13,201 nt of DNA from Bryobacterales bacterium (GCA_003142355.1 PLMF01000322.1:1-13201); one strand, 5' to 3'; shown: positions 1 through 8,481, numbered from the stretch's first letter. Made by a program: numbers and translations. Notes: a model not told the origin generated them from the letters alone.

Positions 1-2316
1 GCGGCGCACAAGCCGGGGCGCTACGGGGATGCGCGGTTCATGCCGGACGGCAAGTCTTTGCTGATCCTTTCCACGGAAAGCGGGGAGGTGGAATTGTGGA
101 AGGTTCCGGCCAACGGGACGGGCACGGGCGAGCGGCTCACAACCGACGGCAAAGTGCTGCGGTGGGACGGGGTTCCCTCGCCGGACGGCAAGTGGATCGC
201 CCACCAGGACAAGGATAATCAGCTCTGGCTGCTGGATACCGGAAGCAAGACACAGAAGCGGATCGCCACGCTGGAAGCGTCCATCAATTCCAATCCGCAG
301 TTCGAGAACCTGAGTTGGTCGCCCGACAGCCGGTGGCTGACATACGCGCAGTCGCTGCCGAACCTGCTTTCGCAAATCGTGCTCTACAACGTGGAGACGG
401 AGGTCTTCACGCCGCTCACCACCGACCGGTACGACAGCGGTTGGGCGGCCTGGAGTCCCGATGGGAAGTGGATCTATTTTGTATCCGACCGCGCCTTGAA
501 ATCGACGGTGCCGGCGCCATGGGGATCGCGCCAGCCGGAGCCGTACTTCGATCATGCCAACAAGATCTATATGGTGGCGCTGAAAAAAGGGCTGCGGTCC
601 CCGTTTGAGCCGGCCGACGAACTGCACCCCGATAAGAAGGACGAGCCCGCCAAGCCCGCCGACGCCGCCAAGCCCGCCGAAACCAGGGCGGAAAAGGTGG
701 AGATCGATCTCGACGGAATTACGGCGCGGCTCGATGAAGTCCCCGTGCCTCCCGGCAACTACCGCAATCTGGCGGTGGCCGGCAAGCGGCTGTGCTGGAT
801 CGACGCCAACGCCGAGGACCCCCAAAAGAGCGTGCTCCAGTGTCTGGACATCGCCAACAAGGGCGACAAACCCGACACCCTGCTCGAAAGCGTGAACCGT
901 TTCGAAGTGTCGGGGGACGGCAAGAAGATTCTGGTTGCATACAAGCAGACCGAGATGCTGATTGTGGATGCCACCGTGAAAGGGGCTGCGTTGAAAGATC
1001 CGAAAACGCTCGCCGACAGCCAGGTCGATCTGAAGAGCTGGACGTTCTCGGTGATCCCCAGCGACGAGTTCCGCGAGGCGTTCCTGGACGCCTGGCGGCT
1101 GCACCGCGACTATTTCTACGACCGCAACATGCACGGCGTGGACTGGGCGGCCATGCGCGACAAGTATGGGGAACTGGTGGGCCGCGTGCGCGACCGCGCA
1201 GAACTCAGCGATCTGATCGCGGAGATGGTGAGCGAGCTTTCCGCGCTGCACGCGTCTGTCTCCGGGGGCGATATCCGCAGAGGCCCGGACCAGGTGGCGC
1301 TGGCGGCGCTGGGAGCGCGCCTGGTTCGCGATGCCAAGGCCGGAGGCTACCTGGTCGAGCACATTTATCGATCCGACCCGGACCGCCCCGACCGCAAATC
1401 GCCGCTGGCGCAACCCGGCGTGGACATTGCCGACGGCGACGTTCTGTTGGCGGCCAACGGCCGCGATCTGCTCTCGGCCGCCGATCCGGCGGAACTCTTG
1501 CGCAACCAGGCGGGCAAGCAGGTGCTGATGCGCGTGCGCCCGAAAGACAAGACCGAGGCGCGCGATGTAATCGTGAAGCCGGTTACCATGCAGCAGGAAG
1601 CCGACCTGCGTTACGCCGAATGGGAGTACACGCGGCGGCTGGCGGTGGACCAGGCGTCCGCCGGGAAGATCGGCTACGTGCATCTGCCGTCCATGGGAGC
1701 CAGCGATATCAGCCAGTGGGCGGAGCAGTACACCCCGGTCTTCACGCGCGAAGGCCTGATTATCGATGTCCGCCACAACCGCGGCGGCAACATCGATAGC
1801 TGGATTCTCGAGAAACTAATGCGCAAGGCGTGGATGTATTGGCAGACGCGAACCGGCAAACCGTTTTGGAACATGCAGCAGGCGTTCCGCGGCCACATGG
1901 TGGTGCTGTGCGATGAGTTCACTGCGTCGGACGGCGAAGCTTTCACCGAAGGGTTCCGCCGGCTCGGGCTGGGCAAGGTGATCGGGACGCGCACCTGGGG
2001 CGGAGAGATCTGGCTCACCTCGAGCAATCGTCTGGCGGACCGCGGAATCGCGACGGCCGCCGAATGGGGCGTATTCGGTTCCGATCGCCAATGGCTGATC
2101 GAGGGCCACGGCGTGGATCCGGATCTGGTAGTCGACAATCTTCCGCATGCGACCTTCGAGGGGAAGGATGCGCAGTTGGAAGCGGCCATCGAATATCTGA
2201 AAACCGAGATCCGGAATAAGCCCATCGAGCAGCCCGCGCCGCCGAAGTACCCGGACAAGTCCTTCAAGTACCCGAAGGAGGCTGGCGCAGGGGAGAAGGG
2301 GAAGGCGGTACGGTAA
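1..2316 (+). CDS. Tricorn-like protease (peptidase S41 family), 5' end outside the window
   Basis: The frame is open from base 1, so the start lies upstream; residue numbers here count from the Met at 40. The N-terminal half has TolB/PD40-type beta-propeller repeats (SPDGKWIAH, SPDSRWLTYA, SPDGKWIYF). A Lys/Ala/Pro-rich linker follows at about 195-220. A tricorn C1-type core runs from about 335 to 410 and includes His404 (ALHASV), then a PDZ domain at about 420-500 and the S41 catalytic domain at about 540-735. The likely nucleophile is Ser630 in FTASDGEAF. In the tricorn family these regions form a peptidase that cleaves peptides released by other proteases; the cellular role here is not known. 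Family members reach about 1,000-1,100 residues, so roughly 300 residues are missing upstream. Oddity: the usual N-G-G-G motif reads N-R-G-G at Arg581. The last 12 residues (EAGAGEKGKAVR) differ from the downstream copy. The stop lies only 10 bp from the convergent caspase-like gene. Confidence 0.9.
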   Translation, partial: AAHKPGRYGDARFMPDGKSLLILSTESGEVELWKVPANGTGTGERLTTDGKVLRWDGVPSPDGKWIAHQDKDNQLWLLDTGSKTQKRIATLEASINSNPQFENLSWSPDSRWLTYAQSLPNLLSQIVLYNVETEVFTPLTTDRYDSGWAAWSPDGKWIYFVSDRALKSTVPAPWGSRQPEPYFDHANKIYMVALKKGLRSPFEPADELHPDKKDEPAKPADAAKPAETRAEKVEIDLDGITARLDEVPVPPGNYRNLAVAGKRLCWIDANAEDPQKSVLQCLDIANKGDKPDTLLESVNRFEVSGDGKKILVAYKQTEMLIVDATVKGAALKDPKTLADSQVDLKSWTFSVIPSDEFREAFLDAWRLHRDYFYDRNMHGVDWAAMRDKYGELVGRVRDRAELSDLIAEMVSELSALHASVSGGDIRRGPDQVALAALGARLVRDAKAGGYLVEHIYRSDPDRPDRKSPLAQPGVDIADGDVLLAANGRDLLSAADPAELLRNQAGKQVLMRVRPKDKTEARDVIVKPVTMQQEADLRYAEWEYTRRLAVDQASAGKIGYVHLPSMGASDISQWAEQYTPVFTREGLIIDVRHNRGGNIDSWILEKLMRKAWMYWQTRTGKPFWNMQQAFRGHMVVLCDEFTASDGEAFTEGFRRLGLGKVIGTRTWGGEIWLTSSNRLADRGIATAAEWGVFGSDRQWLIEGHGVDPDLVVDNLPHATFEGKDAQLEAAIEYLKTEIRNKPIEQPAPPKYPDKSFKYPKEAGAGEKGKAVR
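1285..2280 (+). repeat. Left copy of ~1-kb direct repeat (tricorn PDZ + S41 region)
   Basis: This stretch aligns with 10945-11940 at a constant offset of 9660 bp with no indel. Counting by eye gives about 48 mismatches in 996 bp, or about 95% identity. Similarity begins abruptly at CCGGACCAGGT, about 34 bp after the catalytic His codon, and stops abruptly at GGAG. About 32 of the 48 changes look synonymous, so the copies have diverged under coding constraint and are not a very recent duplication. Confidence 0.95.
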
Positions 2317-2326
2317 GAGCGGCCAA

Positions 2327-3862
2327 CTACTTCGACCCAGCCTGGAGTGAGGCAATCGGCAACAGTTCTTGCGCGATCTGAAAACGCGGGTTTTCGGAAC
2401 CGTTGGTTTCGCTTCGTACCCGGCTCGAGATGTATCGGAACATCTCCGCCACTGTAACCTGCCTGTCTTGGTTCCAGTCGGCCTTGCCCTGAAGAGCTTC
2501 AACCACGGCCCGAGCGAACACGCTCTCGTATCCGCCGTTTGACGGCCGCTCGACTGAAACCTCATTCAGTCCACCGGAGACCAACACCGCGCGGCCTTCC
2601 TCTTTCGAGAAAAGCTTCAGGAGATAGTTGTTGACCAGGTTGCTGCCAGCTATCCTCCACTCCGGAGCGACTTTTCTCCCCACATCGAATGCGAGTACTG
2701 CGTGGCGTGAACGCACGTTTGAGGAGACTAACTGTTCGAGCTCGTTGAATCCCAGGCTTGTATCGGACAGTTGCTTCATCTGGGTATCGTACGCAGCCAA
2801 GAATAGATTATTCGCGTCCAGAGGGTCGTGCAGCCCATGAGAGGAGACATAGATCAGCATCAGATCATCAGGCTTTGCGAGAGCTACGAAATGGCGGAAT
2901 GCATTGCGGATCTTCGCCGCTGTCGCGTTCTCGTCGCGCAGCACCAAGACGTGGTCGGCGCGAAAACCCGCCTGCGATTCAAGAGTCGTCGCAATGTTCT
3001 CCGCGTCACTCGAGGCGGCGTAGAGGTCCGGCGGTCCTCCCGGCCGCACGCCAAAGCGAGAGATCCCCACAACTAATGCGTAGCGTTCCCCGGTGAACTG
3101 AGAAGGGGCCCTCTGACCCGACAGAACAACGGGCACGCTGATGCGCGTCCGGTTTCCGCTCTGGTCCGTGGCCGTGATTTCTATGTGCGAATCTTTTGGA
3201 GAGACCGTCACTTCCTGCTCGAACTCGGTATTGTTTCCAGAGGCATCGCCGGTCCAACGCGCGTTCTGGATAGTCAGCGCTGCTATTGGATGAGCCGAAT
3301 TGACAGTTCCTTTCACCCTCACGAGCCGGGGCCGATCGTTTGGTTCGAATATCACAGGGAATTCCGGTTGAACGATCAGCACATCCGGGGGGGCCCCGGT
3401 CTCGTCCCCAGGTGCGACGGCAGTCTCGTACGCGAACCACTCATTCCGAGCATCTTCGCGGGTGCGCAAGATGAAATTCTTGTAATAGCGCCTTCCCCGC
3501 TGGTCAGTGGCCGTGATCTCGAGCGCGTTGGACCCGGGCCTCAGATGAATATCTCTCCGCATTTTCAGGTTCATGCGGATGAACTTGCCCCGATCCGTGC
3601 TGCCGTACTGGCATATGGTGGTCGAGGCGTCGCCGTTGAGTTTGGAGTAAATCTGCCCGTAGGAAATACGGTCCGCAACAGGATTCAAAAGAGAGATGAC
3701 GATAGTGGAGACATCTTTGACGGGGAGTTCGATAACGTCCCCCTCAAAGATCTGGTCTCCAAATTCAGGAAGCTGCAGCTCGAAGAGTTTGGGTGGCGCC
3801 TGAGCGCGTGCCGAGGGCGCACCCACCAAACACACCCAAGCTATCGCTAAGATCGATCTCAC
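2327..3862 (-). CDS. Exported caspase-like (C14 fold) protein, catalytic Cys missing
   Basis: Encodes 511 residues from a GTG start 9 bp after the M48 stop; the next codons give a good signal peptide (1-20, cut after ARA). Two Ig-like or beta-sandwich modules seem present at about 95-135 and 165-247 (each has EITATDQ.G.R). The C14 caspase fold follows from 259: ERYALVVGIS, a D-A pair at 286-287, and the catalytic-type His342 in YVSSHG. The position that normally reads D-x-C-x-S/A-G is FDVGRK (392-397), with no Cys, so it is predicted to be a pseudo-protease. Residues 462-473 (DWNQDRQVTVAE) fit an EF-hand loop with acidic or amide residues at 1, 3, 5 and 12. It is the last gene of a minus-strand run and ends tail to tail with the tricorn gene. 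The role is unknown: a binding or scaffold function fits the lost Cys, but an unusual active site cannot be excluded. Confidence 0.82.
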   Translation of the reverse strand: MRSILAIAWVCLVGAPSARAQAPPKLFELQLPEFGDQIFEGDVIELPVKDVSTIVISLLNPVADRISYGQIYSKLNGDASTTICQYGSTDRGKFIRMNLKMRRDIHLRPGSNALEITATDQRGRRYYKNFILRTREDARNEWFAYETAVAPGDETGAPPDVLIVQPEFPVIFEPNDRPRLVRVKGTVNSAHPIAALTIQNARWTGDASGNNTEFEQEVTVSPKDSHIEITATDQSGNRTRISVPVVLSGQRAPSQFTGERYALVVGISRFGVRPGGPPDLYAASSDAENIATTLESQAGFRADHVLVLRDENATAAKIRNAFRHFVALAKPDDLMLIYVSSHGLHDPLDANNLFLAAYDTQMKQLSDTSLGFNELEQLVSSNVRSRHAVLAFDVGRKVAPEWRIAGSNLVNNYLLKLFSKEEGRAVLVSGGLNEVSVERPSNGGYESVFARAVVEALQGKADWNQDRQVTVAEMFRYISSRVRSETNGSENPRFQIAQELLPIASLQAGSK

Positions 3863-3871
3863 GGCTGCCTG

Positions 3872-5542
3872 CTACTTCTTCCTGAGCGGAAGGGGAAGCG
3901 GAATCAATCCCTTCTTTGCCGGAGGCGCAGGCTGGGGCTGCGAGGCGGGAACGGCCACGGAGGGCGCAGACGTTCCAACCGGCGTCAAACTGGCTGGTTG
4001 CAGGTCTGGGCTGTCGCCGCCATACACAAGAGGTGCATTCTCGGGCACTGTCGGCATCCAGCTATCCTCGCCGGTTAGCGTAAGATAATCGTAGATGGTA
4101 TCGAGGTTTGGAGGCAGCAGCGCCGTGCTCCGGGCGTTCGAGATCGAAAATGTGAGATAACCATCGACATAGCTCTTGAGTTCCTCAATAACCTGCGCCT
4201 GGTTCGCTTCGTTCTTCTCGCCCATTAGCGCCAACGCCAGGTGCAGGTGAGAACCAAAGTTCTGGTGCCGTTTATCGTACTTGGCCGCGGAAACGAAGGA
4301 TTGCTCGGCCAGTTTGGTTTCCTCCGGCGTGCGTGCCACCAACTCGAGCACCTTTCCGTAGAAATAGTTTGCGGTGGGATCGTTCGACCGAATACTTACG
4401 GCTTCGGACAGGTTCTTTTTCGCCAAGTCGAACATATCGTAGTAGTAGGCCATAATCCCGTTGTCCCGCTTCAACTCGGCCATGAGATGCCGATAGTCGG
4501 GATTGTCACCGATCAACACACCCGCCTTCTCCTTGGCTTCCAGGTCGGCCTTGTAAGCATTCCCAATGAGATCTTTTGCATTCTCCAGCCGCTCCCGAAC
4601 GCGTTTCCGGCTGCCGATGAAACCGAGGGCCACGCGATTGTCCTTTGCGGCGGAGTTTTGCAACGAAGCGTACAACTTCGGGACCTCTTTCACGTCATAA
4701 TTACACTTCAGCGCCGCCTTAAAGGCCACTTGGTCGGCCTCGTCCTCCTGAACTTTGTCCCAATCCAGGTTCATGCCCCGGTTTATCACCGCGCCCGCTA
4801 TGTATCCTCCTACACCGCCAACCAAAGCGCCAATTCCAGCGGATTGGGCGTCGCGCCCGATGGCCGCTCCTGTCGCGGCACCGGCAGCCACGCCGATCAA
4901 CCCCCACCACGCCCGCTTTGTTTCCTGTTTCTTGTTGTACTCGGGCTCGCCGAGTTTCATCATCGACTTTAGCCGCCAGTGGTCTTTGTATACATGGGCC
5001 ATCTCATGGCCCAGCACGTAGGAAAGCTGTGCCTCGTTATCCAATAGCGCCACGAGCCCCGTGGAGACGTATATCGTGCCCGTTGACAGCGTCTCGGCAA
5101 AGGGGATCGGGTGGGCCACGAGCCGGAATGCAAACAGCTTCTCGGAGTCATCCGGAACAAGCCGCTGTCCGATTCGGTTCACATAGTCCTGAATGACAAG
5201 GTTATCGTAAAGCGCACCATAATCATAGGACCGAAACCGGTCCTCATGAATCGCAACGGTCTGCGATCTCCGCGACACATTGCGCCGGAACGCATCCTCG
5301 CTATGCTGCTGCTGGACGAGGTCGAAGTCTCGATCGGCAGCATCCTTGAAATCCGTATCGTTGGCGTACAGGTCGAGCGAAAACTGTTTAAGCTTCTCGT
5401 AGGTTTGTTCATTCTTAGCGGCGGTCTTCTTTTCCTTGTCGCGCGTTTCGGCCGCCTTTTCCTCGGCGGTCTTCTTCGCACCAAACACGCCCGGCACAAG
5501 CGCCAGGGCGACACCAAGAACCACGATGCTGCGTATGTACAT
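3872..5542 (-). CDS. Exported M48-family zinc metallopeptidase with glycine zipper and TPR-like C-terminus
   Basis: Encodes 556 residues. A signal peptide covers about 1-21, followed by a Lys/Glu-rich helix. The zinc motif HEMAH lies at 179-183 and the third ligand in the M48 pattern E-x-x-x-D at 266-270 (EDEAD). Between the two zinc motifs, about 214-256 is a run of small residues with GxxxG and GxxxA spacing, which looks like a glycine-zipper membrane hairpin. TPR-like helices follow (about 355-460), then a Pro/Ala-rich tail. Known relatives such as BepA and LoiP act in the Gram-negative periplasm on outer-membrane protein quality control. A periplasmic or membrane-associated protease is the likely role here; its substrate is unknown. 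The ATG is supported by a GAGGTG ribosome site that overlaps the stop of the upstream TPR gene (8-bp gap), which indicates translational coupling. Confidence 0.88.
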   Translation of the reverse strand: MYIRSIVVLGVALALVPGVFGAKKTAEEKAAETRDKEKKTAAKNEQTYEKLKQFSLDLYANDTDFKDAADRDFDLVQQQHSEDAFRRNVSRRSQTVAIHEDRFRSYDYGALYDNLVIQDYVNRIGQRLVPDDSEKLFAFRLVAHPIPFAETLSTGTIYVSTGLVALLDNEAQLSYVLGHEMAHVYKDHWRLKSMMKLGEPEYNKKQETKRAWWGLIGVAAGAATGAAIGRDAQSAGIGALVGGVGGYIAGAVINRGMNLDWDKVQEDEADQVAFKAALKCNYDVKEVPKLYASLQNSAAKDNRVALGFIGSRKRVRERLENAKDLIGNAYKADLEAKEKAGVLIGDNPDYRHLMAELKRDNGIMAYYYDMFDLAKKNLSEAVSIRSNDPTANYFYGKVLELVARTPEETKLAEQSFVSAAKYDKRHQNFGSHLHLALALMGEKNEANQAQVIEELKSYVDGYLTFSISNARSTALLPPNLDTIYDYLTLTGEDSWMPTVPENAPLVYGGDSPDLQPASLTPVGTSAPSVAVPASQPQPAPPAKKGLIPLPLPLRKK

Positions 5543-5550
5543 TATTCACC

Positions 5551-6171
5551 TCATTTCTTTCTTGAAATATACTGCTCCACCATTTTCAGGAATAGACGTG
5601 TTTCGACATCAGACCAGGTTTTCGGCCGAAGGTTGTAGTTCTTCTTGTCCAGAGTCTTTATGTGGTAGGCTCCGGTTGCCTTACCGAATACGCGGTTGGT
5701 CTTAATTTCCAGGAATTCACCGGCTGGAATCACGAACGAGTGGCCGGGCACCGAAGATGTAAAGGCCAGGTGATCGCGATAGATCGACATCCGCCCGGTG
5801 CAGTAGTCGGAGATTTCACCGCCGCTGAGCTTGCCGAGTTTCTCGTGGGCGTGCTGCATCAGGAACGAAGCCCGGCCGCCCAATGCGATCGCCTTGTCCA
5901 TGTATTTGGCCGCGGTCACATCATCGGATTCTCCATAGAGGTAGCAGATGCCGAGGTTTTCGGCGATAGCCGGATCCGACTGGTCCTGCTCCCAGATTTC
6001 CTCGAGAACATTTATGGCCTGCTGGTACTTCCCTTTCTCGACGAGGTCCAACCCGATTCTTGACTGCTGCGCAAATCGGCCCGTGTTCTGAGCCTGCGAA
6101 GACGCGGCAAAGCCAAGCCACGCCACGGCTCCCAGCAGGAGCGCACCTCTGCGTGACGACGAAATTGTCAT
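5551..6171 (-). CDS. Exported TPR-repeat protein of unknown function
   Basis: Encodes 206 residues. A signal peptide covers 1-27 (SSQA|QN). Two TPR-like units lie at about 35-100 (GLDLVEKGKYQQAINVLEE and AENLGICYLYGESDDVTAAKYMDKAIALG). A beta-rich C-terminal half follows (about 118-190, YCTGRMSIYRDHLAFTS and FLEIKTNRVFG); this may be a PH-like fold, but that is a guess from strand pattern only. TPR modules bind peptides or partner proteins. Close coupling to the M48 gene downstream suggests it may present substrates to, or assemble with, that peptidase. It is separated from the upstream kinase gene by 72 bp, which hold a candidate promoter. Confidence 0.8.
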   Translation of the reverse strand: MTISSSRRGALLLGAVAWLGFAASSQAQNTGRFAQQSRIGLDLVEKGKYQQAINVLEEIWEQDQSDPAIAENLGICYLYGESDDVTAAKYMDKAIALGGRASFLMQHAHEKLGKLSGGEISDYCTGRMSIYRDHLAFTSSVPGHSFVIPAGEFLEIKTNRVFGKATGAYHIKTLDKKNYNLRPKTWSDVETRLFLKMVEQYISRKK

Positions 6172-6185
6172 GTAGGATCAGCAGT

Positions 6186-6214
6186 AGTATACGCCTAAAA
6201 TTTGGCGCAGTAAA
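6186..6214 (-). promoter_or_regulatory. Candidate promoter upstream of the TPR-M48-caspase genes
   Basis: On the minus strand, TTTACT (6214-6209) and TATACT (6191-6186) are separated by exactly 17 nt. The spacer holds an AT-rich core with CGCC/GGCG arms that could be an operator. The predicted transcript start would leave a leader of only about 8 nt before the ATG at 6171, with no clear ribosome site, so translation might be nearly leaderless. This is a sequence match only. Confidence 0.35.
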
Positions 6215-6243
6215 GGGAAATTGAGGTCTTTTCTTATTGAAAA

Positions 6244-8466
6244 CTATTTGTCGGACAGACAATAGAGGAACCGCTGAATGGAAGCCACATAAAGGCGGCC
6301 ATGGCGATCCATCGCCGGGGCGGCGTGGATCTCGTTCTGGAGATTGACTTTCCATACAAGCTCGCCGGCGTCACTGATAGCGTAGAAGTAACCGTCAGCC
6401 GAGCCAAAATAGGCTATGCCGGACGGGTCGATCGCTGGGGCCGAAAAGACCGGGCCCCGCGTCAAAAAGCGCCACCTGAGTTCGCCGCCTCGGACGCAAT
6501 ACAAATAGCCGTCGAAGCAGCCGAATATGACATCGCCGTTTTCTCGAACGGCCGGGGCGGCGGTGATCTTGACCGGCGCACGATAGGACCAGCGGCTTTT
6601 CCCGAGGCGACTGACGCAGTGCAGAATTCCCTTCGCCGTTCCGACGTAGAGATTCCCTGCGCCGTCCAGTACGACGGGGGTGGAAGGCAAGTCGCCGAGG
6701 TCGAAGTTCCAGGAGGAGTGGCCGGCCTCCAGGAGAGTAGAGCCGGTTATGTAGTAAATGCCCAAATCCGGCGATTGCGCATAGTCATAGGGCAGCAAGA
6801 TGGAGCGTCCGGAATTCAGCCGCTGGCCGGCGCTACTGACCTGGAACACGTTGCCGCTTATATCCTTGACGTGGAGGTTCCCTGTGGCATCGAGGGAGAG
6901 TAGGAAAGCGCCGGCTGTCTCGACCCTGTGGTTCCACAAAACTCGACCGTCACGCACAGCAAAGAGCGTTCCGTCGATCGTTCCCGCGAAGACCGTTCCA
7001 TCAAACCCGATCACGGGAGAAGTTCGAAGTTGCCCACCTAGTTCGGCCCTCCAGACAATTCGCGGCTCATGAGCGGGTCCCAGTACAGCGGTGACGCCAT
7101 TGTGTTGGAAATTGCCTCGGAAAACAGCCCACTGGGGTGACAGAGCCGGGGTTCGCACCGGCACAGGGCTCGCAGTAAGAGGTAGAGAGTCACTTGGTAC
7201 GGATGAGACGTTCGGCTTCTCGTCCGAAGTAGCCGGATGGACATCACGAACCGGACGGGCCCCTGAGCTGCCGGCGGTAATTTGCCCACCAGATTGATCA
7301 CTGCGTTGGCTACCACCAGTTGCGGGTGGTGGCGCTTGAGACGGCGGGTTCTTGTCTGGTTGGCTCGGCGGAACCTGGTTGTTCAATGGCGGCTTGTTGT
7401 TGCCGCCGCTTGAGTGGTCTGGACGCAAACGATAATAAGCTGTCCCCGCGAGCAGTCCGACCACAAGGAACACTGCGCCAGCCAACCATGCGGCCCTCGA
7501 ACGCCGAGCGGGGCTTTCAGGCTCCGTTTGGGAATACCGGCCCACAGGGGTCAAGACAGATCGTGTGCCCACAACAGCCAAGCCAGGCGCGGCAATCCCG
7601 CTGTTTTCGGCCGAGCCGGATTCGAGGGCGATATGCCATTCGTCGGACAAGTTCAGAGCCGCACCCAAAGCGTTTGCGAATCCCGTGCAGGTACTGTAAC
7701 GCTGAGCGGGCTGCTTATCCAAGGCTTTCGCCAAAACGCCTTCCACTTGATCTCCCAATGTGGGATTCGAAAGACTGACTGGCGCCGGGCGCTCGTGGAG
7801 GATCTGATAGAACAGCGCCGTAAGTGTCTCCCCCTGAAAGGGCCGGCGGCGCGTCAGAAGTTCATAGGCGATCACGCCAAGCGCGAACTGGTCCGTTCTC
7901 CCATCTACAGCCTTGCCTTCGATCTGTTCAGGCGACATGTAGCTCGGACTACCCACTGCCCAGCCTGTCTGCGTCTTGACCCCCTGTTCTCCAACAATTC
8001 TGGCCACTCCGAAATCACAGACCTTCACTGTTCCGTCTTCAGCAATCAGGATGTTCGCCGGCTTGATATCACGGTGGATGATCCCCTTCGAGTGAGCGTA
8101 ATCCAGCGCAGATGCCGTCTGCGCGATGATCTCAAGCACTTTTTGCTTTGAGAAAGCGTAGTCTGCCTGGCGGAGTTTGTCGAGCGACGGCCCGCTCACG
8201 AATTCCATTGCGATGTAGGCAGCGTCGCCTTGTTCAAGGATTTGATAGATCGTAACGATGTTCGGATGGGATAGAGTTCCTGCCGCGCGGGCCTCACGAA
8301 AGAAACGGTCTTTCAAAAACGATTGCTGTTCCGGCGCATCCGAGGGAAGAAGGTGAAATGTCTTGATTGCGATTGTGCGCCCGATGACTGGGTCGACTGC
8401 CTGGTAGACAATTCCCATGCCTCCCCGGCCTAATTCCCGGAGGATACGATACGGGCCAATTTGCAT
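6244..8466 (-). CDS. Membrane Ser/Thr protein kinase with extracytoplasmic PQQ-like beta-propeller
   Basis: Encodes 740 residues. A Hanks-type kinase domain spans about 5-270 with all key motifs: GRGGMG loop (13-18), catalytic Lys35, Glu58, HRD with Asp133, Asn138, DFG (151-153) and SPE (178-180). A basic-flanked transmembrane helix lies at about 327-345, then a Pro/Ser/Gln-rich linker at 350-445. A PQQ/pyrrolo-quinoline-type propeller fills 446-740, with repeats of the type DGTVFAGTIDGTLFAV and NGDVIFGCFDGYLYCV. The topology implies a cytoplasmic kinase and an exported sensor or binding propeller. The substrate and ligand are unknown. The gene starts 55 bp after the PAAR ORF on the same strand. 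PpkA-type kinases are known to control type VI secretion, which makes a link to the upstream PAAR and DcrB genes plausible, but this kinase has no feature that proves it. Confidence 0.93.
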   Translation of the reverse strand: MQIGPYRILRELGRGGMGIVYQAVDPVIGRTIAIKTFHLLPSDAPEQQSFLKDRFFREARAAGTLSHPNIVTIYQILEQGDAAYIAMEFVSGPSLDKLRQADYAFSKQKVLEIIAQTASALDYAHSKGIIHRDIKPANILIAEDGTVKVCDFGVARIVGEQGVKTQTGWAVGSPSYMSPEQIEGKAVDGRTDQFALGVIAYELLTRRRPFQGETLTALFYQILHERPAPVSLSNPTLGDQVEGVLAKALDKQPAQRYSTCTGFANALGAALNLSDEWHIALESGSAENSGIAAPGLAVVGTRSVLTPVGRYSQTEPESPARRSRAAWLAGAVFLVVGLLAGTAYYRLRPDHSSGGNNKPPLNNQVPPSQPDKNPPSQAPPPATGGSQRSDQSGGQITAGSSGARPVRDVHPATSDEKPNVSSVPSDSLPLTASPVPVRTPALSPQWAVFRGNFQHNGVTAVLGPAHEPRIVWRAELGGQLRTSPVIGFDGTVFAGTIDGTLFAVRDGRVLWNHRVETAGAFLLSLDATGNLHVKDISGNVFQVSSAGQRLNSGRSILLPYDYAQSPDLGIYYITGSTLLEAGHSSWNFDLGDLPSTPVVLDGAGNLYVGTAKGILHCVSRLGKSRWSYRAPVKITAAPAVRENGDVIFGCFDGYLYCVRGGELRWRFLTRGPVFSAPAIDPSGIAYFGSADGYFYAISDAGELVWKVNLQNEIHAAPAMDRHGRLYVASIQRFLYCLSDK

Positions 8467-8481
8467 AATCGGAACAACGCA

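Noticed and set aside
637..690. Short repeat in the tricorn gene (GCCAAGCCCGCCGA units) as a CRISPR or regulatory repeat
   Set aside because: It encodes an in-frame Lys/Ala/Pro-rich linker and is simple low-complexity coding sequence.
792..1799. Plus-strand 335-codon frame inside the tricorn gene
   Set aside because: Arg/Gly-rich frame-shifted reading of the propeller and PDZ region with no recognisable motif.
2281..2326. Terminator between the convergent tricorn and caspase-like genes
   Set aside because: Only 10 bp separate the two stop codons and no stem-loop is visible there.
1816..2565. Minus-strand open frame opposite the tricorn C-terminus and running into the caspase-like gene
   Set aside because: Overlaps two well-supported genes and reads as Arg/Pro-rich shadow sequence.
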